This document shows, one piece after another, positions 1-7,707 of a stretch of DNA of 64,000 bases. The stretch is from assembly GCF_902825325.1 (NCBI RefSeq), contig NZ_CADEAR010000001.1:1-64000 (forward strand). Direction: 5' to 3'. Each line of letters opens with the position of its first letter. Position 1 is the stretch's first letter. The notes beneath the pieces are model-generated. The model worked only from the letters and a program-made list of their open reading frames with translations. It was not told the origin of the DNA and ran no database searches. The position numbers were made by a program, and so were the translations under genes. The DNA comes from Brucella tritici. Lineage in GTDB: Bacteria > Pseudomonadota > Alphaproteobacteria > Rhizobiales > Rhizobiaceae.

Positions 1-227
1 TGGATGAACTCTTGCTGGCCTTCCTTGGTTGGGAATTTCACAATCGAGAAGTAACGGCCTTTATGATTTACGCAGCCGTGCAAGGGATAAGCGCCGAGCC
101 GGTGTTCGTCCGCAATCACTTCCAAAAGCCTTATGCGCAGTTCATCAGTCAAGAACAGCACGACCTGAAACGGGTATTCTTTATTGATGAGCGTCTTCGG
201 CGGTTCACCGCGTGATCTGCCGCTCAT
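1..227 (-). CDS. Hypothetical protein, N-terminal part, cut by window edge
   Basis: The minus strand has an open frame from an ATG at 227 to the left edge of the window with no stop. It begins MSGRSRGEPPKT and contains FLTDELRIRLLEVIADE followed by a beta-rich stretch ending KFPTKEGQQEFI. I do not recognise the family. Its start overlaps the stop of the next gene upstream in an ATGA arrangement (227 to 224), which supports this start and suggests translational coupling. At least 75 residues are visible and the C-terminus is missing. The neighbouring tRNA-Cys makes an accessory or island origin possible, but nothing in the protein shows it. Confidence 0.5.
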   Translation of the reverse strand, partial: MSGRSRGEPPKTLINKEYPFQVVLFLTDELRIRLLEVIADEHRLGAYPLHGCVNHKGRYFSIVKFPTKEGQQEFI

Positions 228-421
228 TTCACGAACACCGTCGGCTTCCAGCCACGTGCAAAGCCCATCGACATAGCCAGACTGGCGTACTCGATCTCTT
301 TGACGAGAAAATCCCGATCTTTCAGAAGCGCTTCTATCGCAGCCCGCACATCGCCCTTGTGATAGGCGAGAACCAATTCAATCTCGTCGTCGTATTCATT
401 TCCCTGCGCAACCGCATTCAT
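224..421 (-). CDS. Small hypothetical protein (65 aa)
   Basis: This is a 65-residue acidic protein starting MNAVAQGNEYDDEIELVLAY and ending GWKPTVFVK. No signal peptide, membrane segment or cysteine is present. I do not recognise a named domain; the sequence looks like a short helical protein (EALLKDRDFLVKEIEYASLAM). I chose the ATG at 421 because a GGAG lies seven bases upstream. An upstream in-frame GTG at 448 would add nine residues but has no comparable ribosome site. The stop overlaps the start of the partial gene to the left (ATGA), so the two are probably co-translated. Confidence 0.55.
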   Translation of the reverse strand: MNAVAQGNEYDDEIELVLAYHKGDVRAAIEALLKDRDFLVKEIEYASLAMSMGFARGWKPTVFVK

Positions 422-584
422 TGTTCTGCTCCAGCGAAGCAGACACACACGCCACCAAGCATGTCTGTTAGGTTATCGGGCCGCCTTCCGATGTTCCTAA
501 AATGTTCTCACCTGAAGTTAGAGTCAACAGAGAATCTTTGGGGAGTGAAATGATGTGGAAAAAGGGGGAAAATAAGGAACGAAC

Positions 585-636
585 TGCCACACCTACAAAA
601 GTGTGGCGGAACACCGGGTGAACACATTGCCACACC
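585..636. repeat. Inverted and direct repeats of TGCCACAC
   Basis: GCCACAC at 586-592 and GTGTGGC at 601-607 form a perfect 7-base inverted repeat with an 8-base spacer. A third copy, TGCCACACC, occurs in direct orientation at 628-636. The repeats sit in the AT-richer stretch between the small minus-strand genes and tRNA-Cys, where no gene is visible (422-688). The arrangement looks like an operator or the edge of a short mobile or palindromic element. Function is unknown. Confidence 0.4.
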
Positions 637-688
637 ATAAAAATAAGATGTGTCAATTCAATACGTTACCGATGATTATGGGATCAAT

Positions 689-762
689 TGGAGGCCTCGC
701 CCGGAATCGAACCGGGGTGCAAGGATTTGCAGTCCTCTGCGTAACCACTCCGCCACGAGGCC
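689..762 (-). tRNA. tRNA-Cys (GCA anticodon)
   Basis: The minus strand from 762 to 689 folds as a tRNA. The acceptor stem GGCCTCG pairs with CGAGGCC, the T-arm carries GGTTCGAATCC, and the anticodon loop is CTGCAAA with anticodon GCA, which reads Cys codons. A genomic CCA follows the discriminator base (U). Length is 74 bases including CCA. The 3' end points left toward the short hypothetical genes, the usual side for integrase attachment in tRNA genes. Confidence 0.95.
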
Positions 763-810
763 TTCCGTAAAGCTATCGCCAAATCAGTTGGCAACGCCTT
801 GGCCCGTTCC

Positions 811-837
811 ATTATTGATACAGATCGGCCTCGTCAA
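811..837 (-). promoter_or_regulatory. Candidate sigma70 promoter of tRNA-Cys
   Basis: On the minus strand TTGACG (837-832) is followed after 15 bases by AATAAT (816-811), a short-spaced but recognisable -35/-10 pair. It would start transcription near 804, about 40 bases before the tRNA. It lies between the 3' end of dinB and the tRNA. Spacing below 17 lowers confidence. Confidence 0.4.
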
Positions 838-893
838 GCGGTTAGAGCCAAATGTAGAAAATTTCTACAGAGGTTTATTCGCATCCTTGTGAT

Positions 894-2255
894 TCACGGC
901 TGCTCGTCTCGATCTGGCGGCATCTGAGGGCGCGCCAGATTGCCTCTAGAGAAAGTGTAGCCTGTTTCGACAGCATTTACGCCAAACTTGTTACGCAGCT
1001 GGTCGACGGCATTTTCGGCGACGGCGCGTTTGGTTGCCTGCGTATCCACAAGATCAGGCGGGTCGGCGCGCTCACTTGAGGAAAGTTCGCTAACTCCAAT
1101 CCCAAGCAGTCGAAACCGTGTTCCATCCAGCTCCCTTTCAAGGAGTTGTAATCCTTGACGGAATATTCTGTCTGCAAGCTGGGTCGGATCGGAAAGCTGC
1201 CGATTGCGCGTACGCGATTTGAAATCATGTGTCTTCAGCTTCAGAACTACAGTGCGCCCGGCTATTCCACCTGCTTTCAGCCGCCGCGAGACTTTTTCTG
1301 AAAGCGCGCGAAGAATCGGAACAAGATCGTTTGCTTCCGACAGGTCGTTATTAAATGTCGTCTCCGCTGAAACGCTTTTCATGTCGTGATCTGGCTCGAC
1401 CCTGCGGCTGTCCAAGCCCCTGGATAAACGATAGAGACGCTGGCCCATAGTGCCATAGGCCTTCATAAGGGCTCCTTCTTCCATCGTCTGTAGTTGGCCA
1501 ATAAATCGAATACCGTCGCTCTCCAGCTTGGCTGCAAAGGCTTTGCCAACGCCCCAGATGGCGTTGACCGGTCGGTCCCGCAGAAAAGTTAGCGCTTCTG
1601 CTTCGCCGATGACAGAAAATCCCCGCGGCTTTTCGATATCGGATGCGACCTTCGCCAAAAATTTGCAATAAGAGAGCCCTATGGATGCTGAGATTCCAAC
1701 TTCGTCTTCTACTCGCTTGGCAAATCGGGCGAGAACGGTGGCAGGTGGCGCCTTATGCAGGCGTTCTGTACCACTCAGGTCAAGAAAAGCTTCGTCAATT
1801 GACAGAGGTTCGACGAGGGGCGTCAGGTCGCGCATCATCTGCCGTATTTCGCGGCCAACACGAACGTATTTCTCCATATTGGGCTTGATGACGACTGCGT
1901 CAGGACATGCTTCAAGCGCCTTGAACATAGGCATGGCAGATCGGACGCCGTGAATACGAGCGAGGTAGCAGGCGGTTGATACAACACCGCGTTTTCCGCC
2001 GCCAATTATGAGTGGTTTGTCCCGCAGCTCCGGATTGTCCCGCTTTTCAACGGACGCGTAAAAAGCGTCGCAATCAATATGTGCGAGAGAGAGCTTATAA
2101 AGCTCTTTATGGCGCAGAAGGCGAGGGCTACCACAAGCATGGCATCGCTTGCCTGTGTCCGATTTCTGCGGTGCAAGGCAATCGCGGCATACACCTTTTT
2201 CCGGATTGTTAGTTGCAATGGTGTCAACCATGAGGACGAACCGTCTGATGAACAT
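894..2255 (-). CDS. dinB: DNA polymerase IV (Y-family) with N-terminal Cys4 motif
   Basis: Error-prone translesion polymerase. Y-family signatures are clear: [12 protein letters not shown] with metal ligand Asp61 and steric-gate position Tyr66, then [11 protein letters not shown] with Asp154 and Glu155, followed by the HhH region and little-finger domain. It has 453 residues, longer than E. coli DinB (about 350). The N-terminus adds a possible zinc site, C23-x2-C26 and C38-x2-C41. The listed ATG at 2255 has AGGA ten bases upstream, but it lies inside an SOS-type box and only about nine bases after the likely transcription start. An ATG at 2231 (Met9) may therefore be the true start. The protein ends in a short unordered tail (PPDRDEQP). 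Confidence 0.93.
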   Translation of the reverse strand: MFIRRFVLMVDTIATNNPEKGVCRDCLAPQKSDTGKRCHACGSPRLLRHKELYKLSLAHIDCDAFYASVEKRDNPELRDKPLIIGGGKRGVVSTACYLARIHGVRSAMPMFKALEACPDAVVIKPNMEKYVRVGREIRQMMRDLTPLVEPLSIDEAFLDLSGTERLHKAPPATVLARFAKRVEDEVGISASIGLSYCKFLAKVASDIEKPRGFSVIGEAEALTFLRDRPVNAIWGVGKAFAAKLESDGIRFIGQLQTMEEGALMKAYGTMGQRLYRLSRGLDSRRVEPDHDMKSVSAETTFNNDLSEANDLVPILRALSEKVSRRLKAGGIAGRTVVLKLKTHDFKSRTRNRQLSDPTQLADRIFRQGLQLLERELDGTRFRLLGIGVSELSSSERADPPDLVDTQATKRAVAENAVDQLRNKFGVNAVETGYTFSRGNLARPQMPPDRDEQP

Positions 2256-2264
2256 AAAAGGAAC
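2250..2264 (-). promoter_or_regulatory. SOS (LexA) box at dinB, GTTC-N7-GTTC
   Basis: Read on the minus strand the sequence is GTTC-CTTTTAT-GTTC, an exact match to the alphaproteobacterial LexA recognition pattern GTTC-N7-GTTC. A TATAAA hexamer lies immediately upstream (2275-2270) and would place the transcription start on the box, a normal repressor position. The site also covers the first ATG assigned to dinB (2255). Confidence 0.65.
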
Positions 2265-2275
2265 ATCCTTTTATA

Positions 2276-2578
2276 ACATCGAAAGGTCGGAGTGCCACCG
2301 GGATATATGATGCGATTGGTCTTACACTTGACATTGCCGGGAATATCACCAAGTTTAGCATCATGAACAACCGTTTTGCATCCATACTCCATCGGGTCCA
2401 TCCGATCACGGGATAGCTACCCTCGAGTTCTGCCTAGCGCAGGGGGACTCCGGGGGACGGTACGCCGCTTGTCCAACAGCGGATTTCAAATAAGCGCTTT
2501 CACCAAAATCAATCTGAACAGCTTCGTGCCCAAACAGCGCGGAGACTTATTACCTTTCAACAGCAGTGAGCACTCGCC
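2276..2578. other. Intergenic region between dinB and rnk
   Basis: About 300 bases between divergent genes. Apart from the dinB -10 and SOS box at its left end I see no gene, RNA fold or clear repeat. It must hold the rnk promoter, but no convincing -35/-10 pair stands out. Confidence 0.5.
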
Positions 2579-3007
2579 ATGAGCGGAAAGAATCGCAAGA
2601 AGCCCAATATCGTTGTCAGCGAAATCGACTATGAACGCCTGATGGGGCTGGCCACCAATGTTTCGGAACGTCTCGAGGAGATCGCCGAGGAATTGATGGT
2701 TGAACTCGACCGCGCGAAAGTCGTACCCGCGAAGCGCTTGCCGCAGAATGTTATTCAAATGGGTTCTACGGTCGAGTTTCGTTCCAATGACGGGCAAGAA
2801 CGCCGGGTGACATTGGTGTATCCGGGCGAGGCAGATATTGCACAAGGCAAAATCTCAATTCTGACGCCGATTGGCACAGCCCTGATCGGCCTTGCACCTG
2901 GCCAGTCAATCTCCTGGACGGCACGCGACGGCAAGCAACATGAGCTGAACGTGTTGTCTGTTTCGAACGAAGCTAAGGAGGCTGTGGCACATCCTGCCGC
3001 TGAATAA
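2579..3007 (+). CDS. rnk: Nucleoside diphosphate kinase regulator, GreA/GreB family
   Basis: A 142-residue Rnk-type protein. The N-terminal part (about 1-55, with ISEIDYERL-like NIVVSEIDYERLMGL) is a short helical arm. The C-terminal part (about 60-125) is a GreA/GreB FKBP-like domain with MGSTVEFRSNDG, VTLVYPGEAD and the typical ILTPIGTALIGLAPGQSI segment. Rnk proteins bind RNA polymerase near the secondary channel and were first found as regulators of nucleoside diphosphate kinase. The ribosome site before ATG 2579 is weak. A strong terminator follows the stop by six bases, so the gene is monocistronic. Confidence 0.88.
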   Translation: MSGKNRKKPNIVVSEIDYERLMGLATNVSERLEEIAEELMVELDRAKVVPAKRLPQNVIQMGSTVEFRSNDGQERRVTLVYPGEADIAQGKISILTPIGTALIGLAPGQSISWTARDGKQHELNVLSVSNEAKEAVAHPAAE

Positions 3008-3013
3008 TCAATA

Positions 3014-3037
3014 AAAAGCCCGGGAACCCGGGCTTTT
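3014..3037 (+). terminator. Rho-independent terminator after rnk
   Basis: AAAAGCCCGGG and CCCGGGCTTTT form an 11-base perfect inverted repeat with a two-base centre, giving a GC stem with an A-tract before it and a T-tract after it. It can act in both directions and also lies just beyond the DUF3572 gene stop (3062). Confidence 0.85.
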
Positions 3038-3061
3038 AGTATAATTGATCGGGGCGCGGAG

Positions 3062-3349
3062 CTAGAGATGCTGGTTTAGCCCCCCAGGCAAATACGCCAG
3101 AGCTTTTTCAATTGTTGTTGGGTCACGGCCTGCGTCTTCGCAGTAGCGCAGTAGTGTCGGCTCATGTGTCAGAAAAAACTGTAATACACCGGCTAGAAAG
3201 CCGGGTTCACGTGCTGCCTGCCTGATTGATGCGGCCTCAATGCCCGTTAGAGCGAGGAAGCGAGGCAGCAGATCCTTGTCTTGCGCCAGCCATGCCAACG
3301 CTTCGATAGCGATCGCTTCCGCATCCGCTTGGCTCACCAGCGTTTTCAT
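3062..3349 (-). CDS. DUF3572 family protein
   Basis: A 95-residue soluble helical protein beginning MKTLVSQADAEAIAIEALAWLA, the typical opening of DUF3572 proteins from Rhizobiales. Function is unknown. The segment SIRQAAREPGFLAGVLQFFLTHEPTLLRYCE is the family core. ATG 3349 is chosen because GGAG stands seven bases upstream; an upstream ATG at 3382 adds only a basic KQQKKRRNH stretch and has no ribosome site. It is divergent from divK across about 195 bases, an arrangement that may be fixed in relatives, so a link to cell-cycle control is possible but not shown. Confidence 0.8.
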   Translation of the reverse strand: MKTLVSQADAEAIAIEALAWLAQDKDLLPRFLALTGIEAASIRQAAREPGFLAGVLQFFLTHEPTLLRYCEDAGRDPTTIEKALAYLPGGLNQHL

Positions 3350-3543
3350 GTGGTTTCTCCGTTTTTTCTGTTGCTTTGCCAAATGTGTAACTGCCGCTTA
3401 GTCGAGGAACAATGGAATTATTTGCCTTTCATCAATGAAATGAGGTTAAACTATCCGCAGTCTAAGAAGTGGGGACTTTCTGGCGGATAAGAAAATCGAG
3501 CAAATGCCGGGTTGCTGCAGGGAATAGGACCAAGGAATATTCG

Positions 3544-3915
3544 ATGCCGAAAAGCGTGATGATTGTCGAAGACAACGAACTCAATATGAAGTTGTTTCGC
3601 GATCTTATCGAAGCCAGCGGATATGAGACCATTCGGACGCGAAACGGGCTCGAGGCGCTCGACCTTGCGCGCGAACATCGACCTGATTTGATTCTCATGG
3701 ACATACAACTTCCCGAGGTGTCGGGGCTGGAAGTCACAAAATGGCTGAAGGATGATGACGAGTTACGACACATTCCGGTTATTGCGGTAACGGCATTTGC
3801 CATGAAGGGGGACGAGGAACGCATTCGGCAAGGTGGCTGCGAAGCCTATATATCCAAGCCGATATCGGTGCCTCGTTTTATCGAAACTATCAAATCCTAT
3901 CTGGGCGACGCTTAG
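3544..3915 (+). CDS. divK: Single-domain response regulator DivK
   Basis: A 123-residue stand-alone receiver domain, [18 protein letters not shown], with acidic pocket residues in VEDNE, the phosphoacceptor Asp in [13 protein letters not shown], the conserved Thr in AVTAFA and Lys in ISKPIS. DivK is an essential cell-cycle phosphosignal protein of alphaproteobacteria. It is phosphorylated by DivJ/PleC/PdhS-type kinases and feeds into the DivL-CckA-CtrA pathway; in Brucella it localises at the old pole through PdhS. ATG 3544 has AAGGA eight bases upstream; the longer frame from 3469 lacks support. pleD follows after 23 bases, the usual operon. Confidence 0.95.
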   Translation: MPKSVMIVEDNELNMKLFRDLIEASGYETIRTRNGLEALDLAREHRPDLILMDIQLPEVSGLEVTKWLKDDDELRHIPVIAVTAFAMKGDEERIRQGGCEAYISKPISVPRFIETIKSYLGDA

Positions 3916-3938
3916 CGGAAATTAGGGCGAGGGGCATC

Positions 3939-5324
3939 ATGACTGCACGAATTCTCGTCGTTGACGATGTGGATTCCAATGTAAAGCTCCTCGAGGCAAG
4001 GCTGCTCTCCGAATATTATGAGGTTGTGACGGCTTATAGCGGTCCTGAAGCCATCGAGCTTTGCCTGGGTGGGCAGATTGACGTTGTCCTCCTCGACATA
4101 CTGATGCCGGAGATGGACGGCTTCGACGTATGTCGTCGCCTGAAGGACGATCCCCGGACATCCAATATTCCCGTTGTCATGGTGACGTCGCTCAATAGCG
4201 CCGAGGACAAGATTCGGGGCCTAGAAGCGGGTGCTGACGACTTTTTGTCGAAGCCGGTCAGCGATCTTCAGCTATTGTCACGTGTGAAGAGCCTGGCGCG
4301 GCTAAAACTGGTCTCTGACGAACTTTTTCAGCGGACGGGTACAGTTGCGGATGCGGAGGTGGAAACGCTGCTGGCAAGCAAGATAGGCGGGAATTATGCG
4401 GATAAAGATGAGGTGGCCCGCATTCTCGTTGTTGATGAAGATGAGCTCGCGGCGGCACGCCTTCGTCTCATTCTAGGGGAGACCTATCGTGTCGATGTAG
4501 CCAGCGATGCCAACACCGCTTTGATCCGGGCGATAGATACGGATTACGACAGTATCGTCGTTTCAGCTAATTTTACTTATTACGATCCGCTTCGTCTGTG
4601 TTCACAATTGCGGACCATAGAGCGCACAAGACTGGTGCCGATCATTCTCGTTGTACGGGAAGATGAGGGAGCGCTCGTGGTGCGTGCGCTGGAGCTTGGC
4701 GTAAATGACTATCTGATGCGCCCGCTTGAGAAGCTGGAGCTGTTTGCGCGCTTGCGAACCCAGATCAAACGGAAGTGCTACAACGACCTTTTGCGACAAA
4801 GCCTCAACCGCACCATCACCATGGCGGTTACGGATAGCCTCACAGGGCTGCATAACCGCCGTTATCTCGATACGCATATGTCTGTTCTGCTAACCCGCGC
4901 TATGGGGCGCGAGCGGCCATTGTCCGTCATCATGCTCGACTTCGATCATTTCAAACGGCTCAATGACCAATACGGGCATGATGCCGGTGACGATGTTCTT
5001 CGTGAGTTTGCGACGCGTCTGCGCAAGAATATCCGTGGGATGGATCTCATGTGTCGCTATGGCGGAGAGGAATTTGTCGTGGTGCTGCCAGACAGCGATG
5101 TAGAGGCCGCGAGGGCTGTTGCCGAGCGGATTCGGATTGCCGTATCGGACACGCCTTTCGCGGTCGCCAACGGCAAGCACAAGGTCAATCTGACCATCAG
5201 CATGGGGATCGCAGGGCTGAGACTGGTGGGGGATAGCGCTGACGCGCTTTTCTCCAGGACGGATGCCGCGCTTTATCAGGCGAAGAAAGCTGGCCGTAAC
5301 CGTATCGTCTCGTCAGCCGCCTGA
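3939..5324 (+). CDS. pleD: Diguanylate cyclase response regulator PleD
   Basis: A 461-residue PleD: receiver 1 (1-120) with phosphoacceptor Asp53 in LLDILMPEMDG, a second degenerate receiver (about 160-285) that lacks the Asp at the expected place (VVSANFTYYD), and a GGDEF domain (about 290-460). The active-site loop is GGEEF at 375-379. The product-inhibition site RxxD (Arg366-Asp369) stands exactly five residues before it, so the enzyme should be active and feedback-inhibited by c-di-GMP. It converts two GTP to c-di-GMP during the cell cycle. It follows divK and is closed by a strong terminator. Confidence 0.95.
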   Translation: MTARILVVDDVDSNVKLLEARLLSEYYEVVTAYSGPEAIELCLGGQIDVVLLDILMPEMDGFDVCRRLKDDPRTSNIPVVMVTSLNSAEDKIRGLEAGADDFLSKPVSDLQLLSRVKSLARLKLVSDELFQRTGTVADAEVETLLASKIGGNYADKDEVARILVVDEDELAAARLRLILGETYRVDVASDANTALIRAIDTDYDSIVVSANFTYYDPLRLCSQLRTIERTRLVPIILVVREDEGALVVRALELGVNDYLMRPLEKLELFARLRTQIKRKCYNDLLRQSLNRTITMAVTDSLTGLHNRRYLDTHMSVLLTRAMGRERPLSVIMLDFDHFKRLNDQYGHDAGDDVLREFATRLRKNIRGMDLMCRYGGEEFVVVLPDSDVEAARAVAERIRIAVSDTPFAVANGKHKVNLTISMGIAGLRLVGDSADALFSRTDAALYQAKKAGRNRIVSSAA

Positions 5325-5346
5325 AGATTGAACCAAGGTTGGAAAC

Positions 5347-5377
5347 AAAAAAGCCGTCTCATGAGAGACGGCTTTTT
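5347..5377 (+). terminator. Bidirectional terminator between pleD and rpmG
   Basis: AAGCCGTCTC, loop ATGA, GAGACGGCTT with A-rich flank on the left and T5 on the right. The 10-base stem works for pleD on plus and for rpmG (stop at 5414) on minus. Confidence 0.85.
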
Positions 5378-5413
5378 ATTTCAATCGTCTTGTCGATGAC
5401 GACCGGAAACGAA

Positions 5414-5581
5414 TTACTTGATCTTCGTTTCCTTGAACTCGACGTGCTTGCGCGCAATCGGGTCGTACTTGGTCTTTGTCATCTTTTCCGTCATCGTGCG
5501 GCTGTTCTTCTTCGTTACGTAGAAGAAGCCGGTGTCAGCGGTCGACAAAAGCTTGATCTTGATCGTCGTAGCCTTGGCCAT
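5414..5581 (-). CDS. rpmG: 50S ribosomal protein L33
   Basis: A 55-residue basic protein beginning [18 protein letters not shown] and ending [10 protein letters not shown], the L33 pattern including [10 protein letters not shown] and [10 protein letters not shown]. It contains no cysteine, so it is the zinc-independent (C-minus) form of L33. L33 sits near the E site of the large ribosomal subunit. The gene is short and easily missed. ATG 5581 is preceded by AGG at a suitable distance. It stands alone between the pleD terminator and a palindromic repeat. Confidence 0.95.
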
Positions 5582-5610
5582 ATCAAATTACCTGCTCTGT
5601 ATCTTTGCCG

Positions 5611-5658
5611 GAGCATGATCTTGCCGAAAACCGGTTCCCAATCTTCGGGATCATGCTC
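5611..5658. repeat. Palindromic repeat element, GAGCATGATC arms
   Basis: GAGCATGATC (5611-5620) and GATCATGCTC (5649-5658) are perfect 10-base inverted arms around an inner CCGAA...TTCGG pair and an AAAACCGGTT core. This is the build of the short palindromic elements scattered in intergenic DNA of Brucella and Ochrobactrum. It lies between the MFS gene end and the rpmG start, so it would form a hairpin in the upstream region of rpmG. Confidence 0.7.
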
Positions 5659-5741
5659 AATGGATGGAAACCTCCAGCGATTCCGGTAATCTCATCCGGC
5701 AGCGGAAATTTGGCGCGACACTACGTATTGGCGGCGAAAAG

Positions 5742-6953
5742 TCAAGCCCGCTTCTTCCGTAAAAGCAGCCTTCCAGCCGCAAAGAGTGCATATGCGGCAA
5801 AAAACACGCCGAGAGTCATCGGGAATCCCTTCGGTCCCATCATGTCCATGCCGACGCCCACGGCCTGCGGTCCCGCAAGCATGCCGATGGCATAGCAGAA
5901 CACAAAGGCAGCATTGGCGGATGCCAGTTCACGCCCTGTCAGTTCAGAACCGAGATGAGCAAGGCCGATTGTGTAGAGCCCAGCCACGACGCCACCCCAA
6001 AGGAACAGGATTGCCGCCATGAGATACCAGTGCTGCATGAGGTAGGGCAGGGCGATCATACCTATCAGGCCCGTTGTCGCGCAGAAGAGCAGAAGTTTGC
6101 GGCGATCCGAAATGCGATCGCTGACAAGGCCTAATGGAATCTGCATCAGCACGTTGCCAAGGCCTATCATTGTAAGCAGAAGAGCCGCATCAGCTTCCGG
6201 ATAACCAATACGCGCACCGAAGACTGGAAAGAGGGCAAAGCCACCGGTTTCCACAGCACCAAAGACAAAGACGGCCATGGTCGCGGTTGGAACGGCAAAA
6301 ATGAAGGGCAGGAAGGGGACGTGTTCGCCCTCCTCAAAATCGGGGCTATCCCGCCACGCAAATGCAACCGGTATGAGGGCGATCATGATAATGACGAAGC
6401 CGACATAGAATGGCAGTCCACCCGTGCTGCCGATCTTCGAGAACAGCCAAGGTCCGAGTGCGAAGCCCAGCGAAAGCGAAGTGGAATAGATTCCGAGCAC
6501 CAGTCCACGCTTTTCAGGTGGCGCGGACGCGTTGATCCAGTATTCGGACAGAACGAAAAGCACGGTCAATGCGAAATGCAAAACGATGCGTAGCGCGAAC
6601 CAAGCCCACAGCGGTTGAAAGAAGTGGAAACCGAGAAAGGCTCCGCTTCCGATAATCAACATAAGGAATATCGCCTTGACCACGCCCAACCGCGCGGCGA
6701 TAGGAGCGGCCAGCGGAGCGGCAACGATGGATGCTAGGCCTGCGACGGCCGTATTGGCGCCGATCAGGCTTGCGGAGTGACCACGACTTTCCAGGAGAAC
6801 GCTTAGAAGCGGGATACCCAAGCCGATTGCGGCGCCAACCGCGCTGATCGTGGCTATGGCTGCAGCAAGCGAGCGCCAGTGCATCTGGCCCTCTGCCGGC
6901 CCACCGCCTGGTTCTTGCGGGACAAGATCGGCGGGTTGGATTTCTTTATTCAT
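5742..6953 (-). CDS. MFS transporter, YcaD-like
   Basis: A 403-residue major facilitator with about 12 membrane segments, beginning MNKEIQPADLVPQEPGGG followed by HWRSLAAAIATISAVGAAIG. Features typical of the YcaD-like subgroup are the LSEYWINASAPPEKRG loop after TM5 and GLVSDRISDRRKLLL between TM8 and TM9. Substrate unknown. ATG 6953 is five bases after the NUDIX stop; an in-frame start at 6998 would overlap that gene. It is the last gene of the topA-rnr-DUF983-NUDIX-MFS run. Confidence 0.85.
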   Translation of the reverse strand: MNKEIQPADLVPQEPGGGPAEGQMHWRSLAAAIATISAVGAAIGLGIPLLSVLLESRGHSASLIGANTAVAGLASIVAAPLAAPIAARLGVVKAIFLMLIIGSGAFLGFHFFQPLWAWFALRIVLHFALTVLFVLSEYWINASAPPEKRGLVLGIYSTSLSLGFALGPWLFSKIGSTGGLPFYVGFVIIMIALIPVAFAWRDSPDFEEGEHVPFLPFIFAVPTATMAVFVFGAVETGGFALFPVFGARIGYPEADAALLLTMIGLGNVLMQIPLGLVSDRISDRRKLLLFCATTGLIGMIALPYLMQHWYLMAAILFLWGGVVAGLYTIGLAHLGSELTGRELASANAAFVFCYAIGMLAGPQAVGVGMDMMGPKGFPMTLGVFFAAYALFAAGRLLLRKKRA

Positions 6954-6958
6954 AGGTT

Positions 6959-7690
6959 TCAGATCACTTCGCGAACAAAGCGGCCGTGCCGCTTGCAATA
7001 TTGCACCACTGGCAAGGTGGAAGGCAGTTCATGTTTGGTATCCGACAGAAGCACGCGGGCTTCTTTCAGGATAGCCTGAGTTATATGAGCGACATCGAGT
7101 TTATCGATTTGATCGATGGAAACCCAGTCCAGATCCTCCAATTCGCCACTGGGAACGAGTGATTGCCCGTCCAGCTCCGGTATATGATCGCGAAATGCGA
7201 TAAAAAAGCGGGTATCGAAACGGCGAACATTGTCCGGCGGCGTGACCGCACGGGCAAAATAGCGCAGGCTGTTCAAGGCTGGCATCACGCCGTTATCAAG
7301 GAAGGCTGACCAGTCGCGATGTGTGGGTAATGCAATCGGAGCCGAAGTAGCTTGCCCGATGCGAAGGCCAGTCTCTTCAAAGGTTTCGCGGATGGCGCAT
7401 AGGCCGAGTGCACGGGCGCGGCGCAGCGATGCACGGGCCCCCATGCCTGCGAGCAGCTTGGCAACATCACTGTTATTGAGTTCAGCCGCAGCAGCGATAG
7501 CGCCATCGACAGGATCGGCGCGTCCGCCAGGAAAAACAAACTTGCCGGGCATGAACGCAAGGCTGGCGTGGCGTCTGCCCATGAGAACACGCGGCTTGCC
7601 GCCCGACCTGTCTACAAGCAATAGGGATGCTGCGTCACGCGGACGCAATGCTTTTGCGGCTTTGACTGAAGAGTGGGGGAGCTGAACCAT
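6959..7690 (-). CDS. NUDIX hydrolase
   Basis: A 243-residue NUDIX hydrolase. The Nudix box is ALGLCAIRETFEETGL, with Arg101, Glu102, Glu105, Glu106 and Gly108 providing the metal site; upstream is the FMPGKFVFPGGRADP strand-loop. The protein is longer than simple MutT enzymes, having an insertion of about 40 residues (60-100) between the PGG loop and the box, like coenzyme A or nucleotide-sugar pyrophosphatase-type members. Substrate cannot be read from sequence. It follows the DUF983 gene by 17 bases on the minus strand and is probably cotranscribed from topA or rnr. Confidence 0.88.
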   Translation of the reverse strand: MVQLPHSSVKAAKALRPRDAASLLLVDRSGGKPRVLMGRRHASLAFMPGKFVFPGGRADPVDGAIAAAAELNNSDVAKLLAGMGARASLRRARALGLCAIRETFEETGLRIGQATSAPIALPTHRDWSAFLDNGVMPALNSLRYFARAVTPPDNVRRFDTRFFIAFRDHIPELDGQSLVPSGELEDLDWVSIDQIDKLDVAHITQAILKEARVLLSDTKHELPSTLPVVQYCKRHGRFVREVI

Positions 7691-7707
7691 GGCGTTTATG
7701 GTGACCT

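Noticed and set aside
468-656. 62-codon minus-strand frame upstream of the small hypothetical gene
   Set aside because: No ribosome site, runs through the TGCCACAC repeats, and has no recognisable character.
5339-5689. 116-codon plus-strand frame over the pleD terminator
   Set aside because: It runs antisense through rpmG and through the terminator hairpin; the real gene is rpmG on the minus strand.
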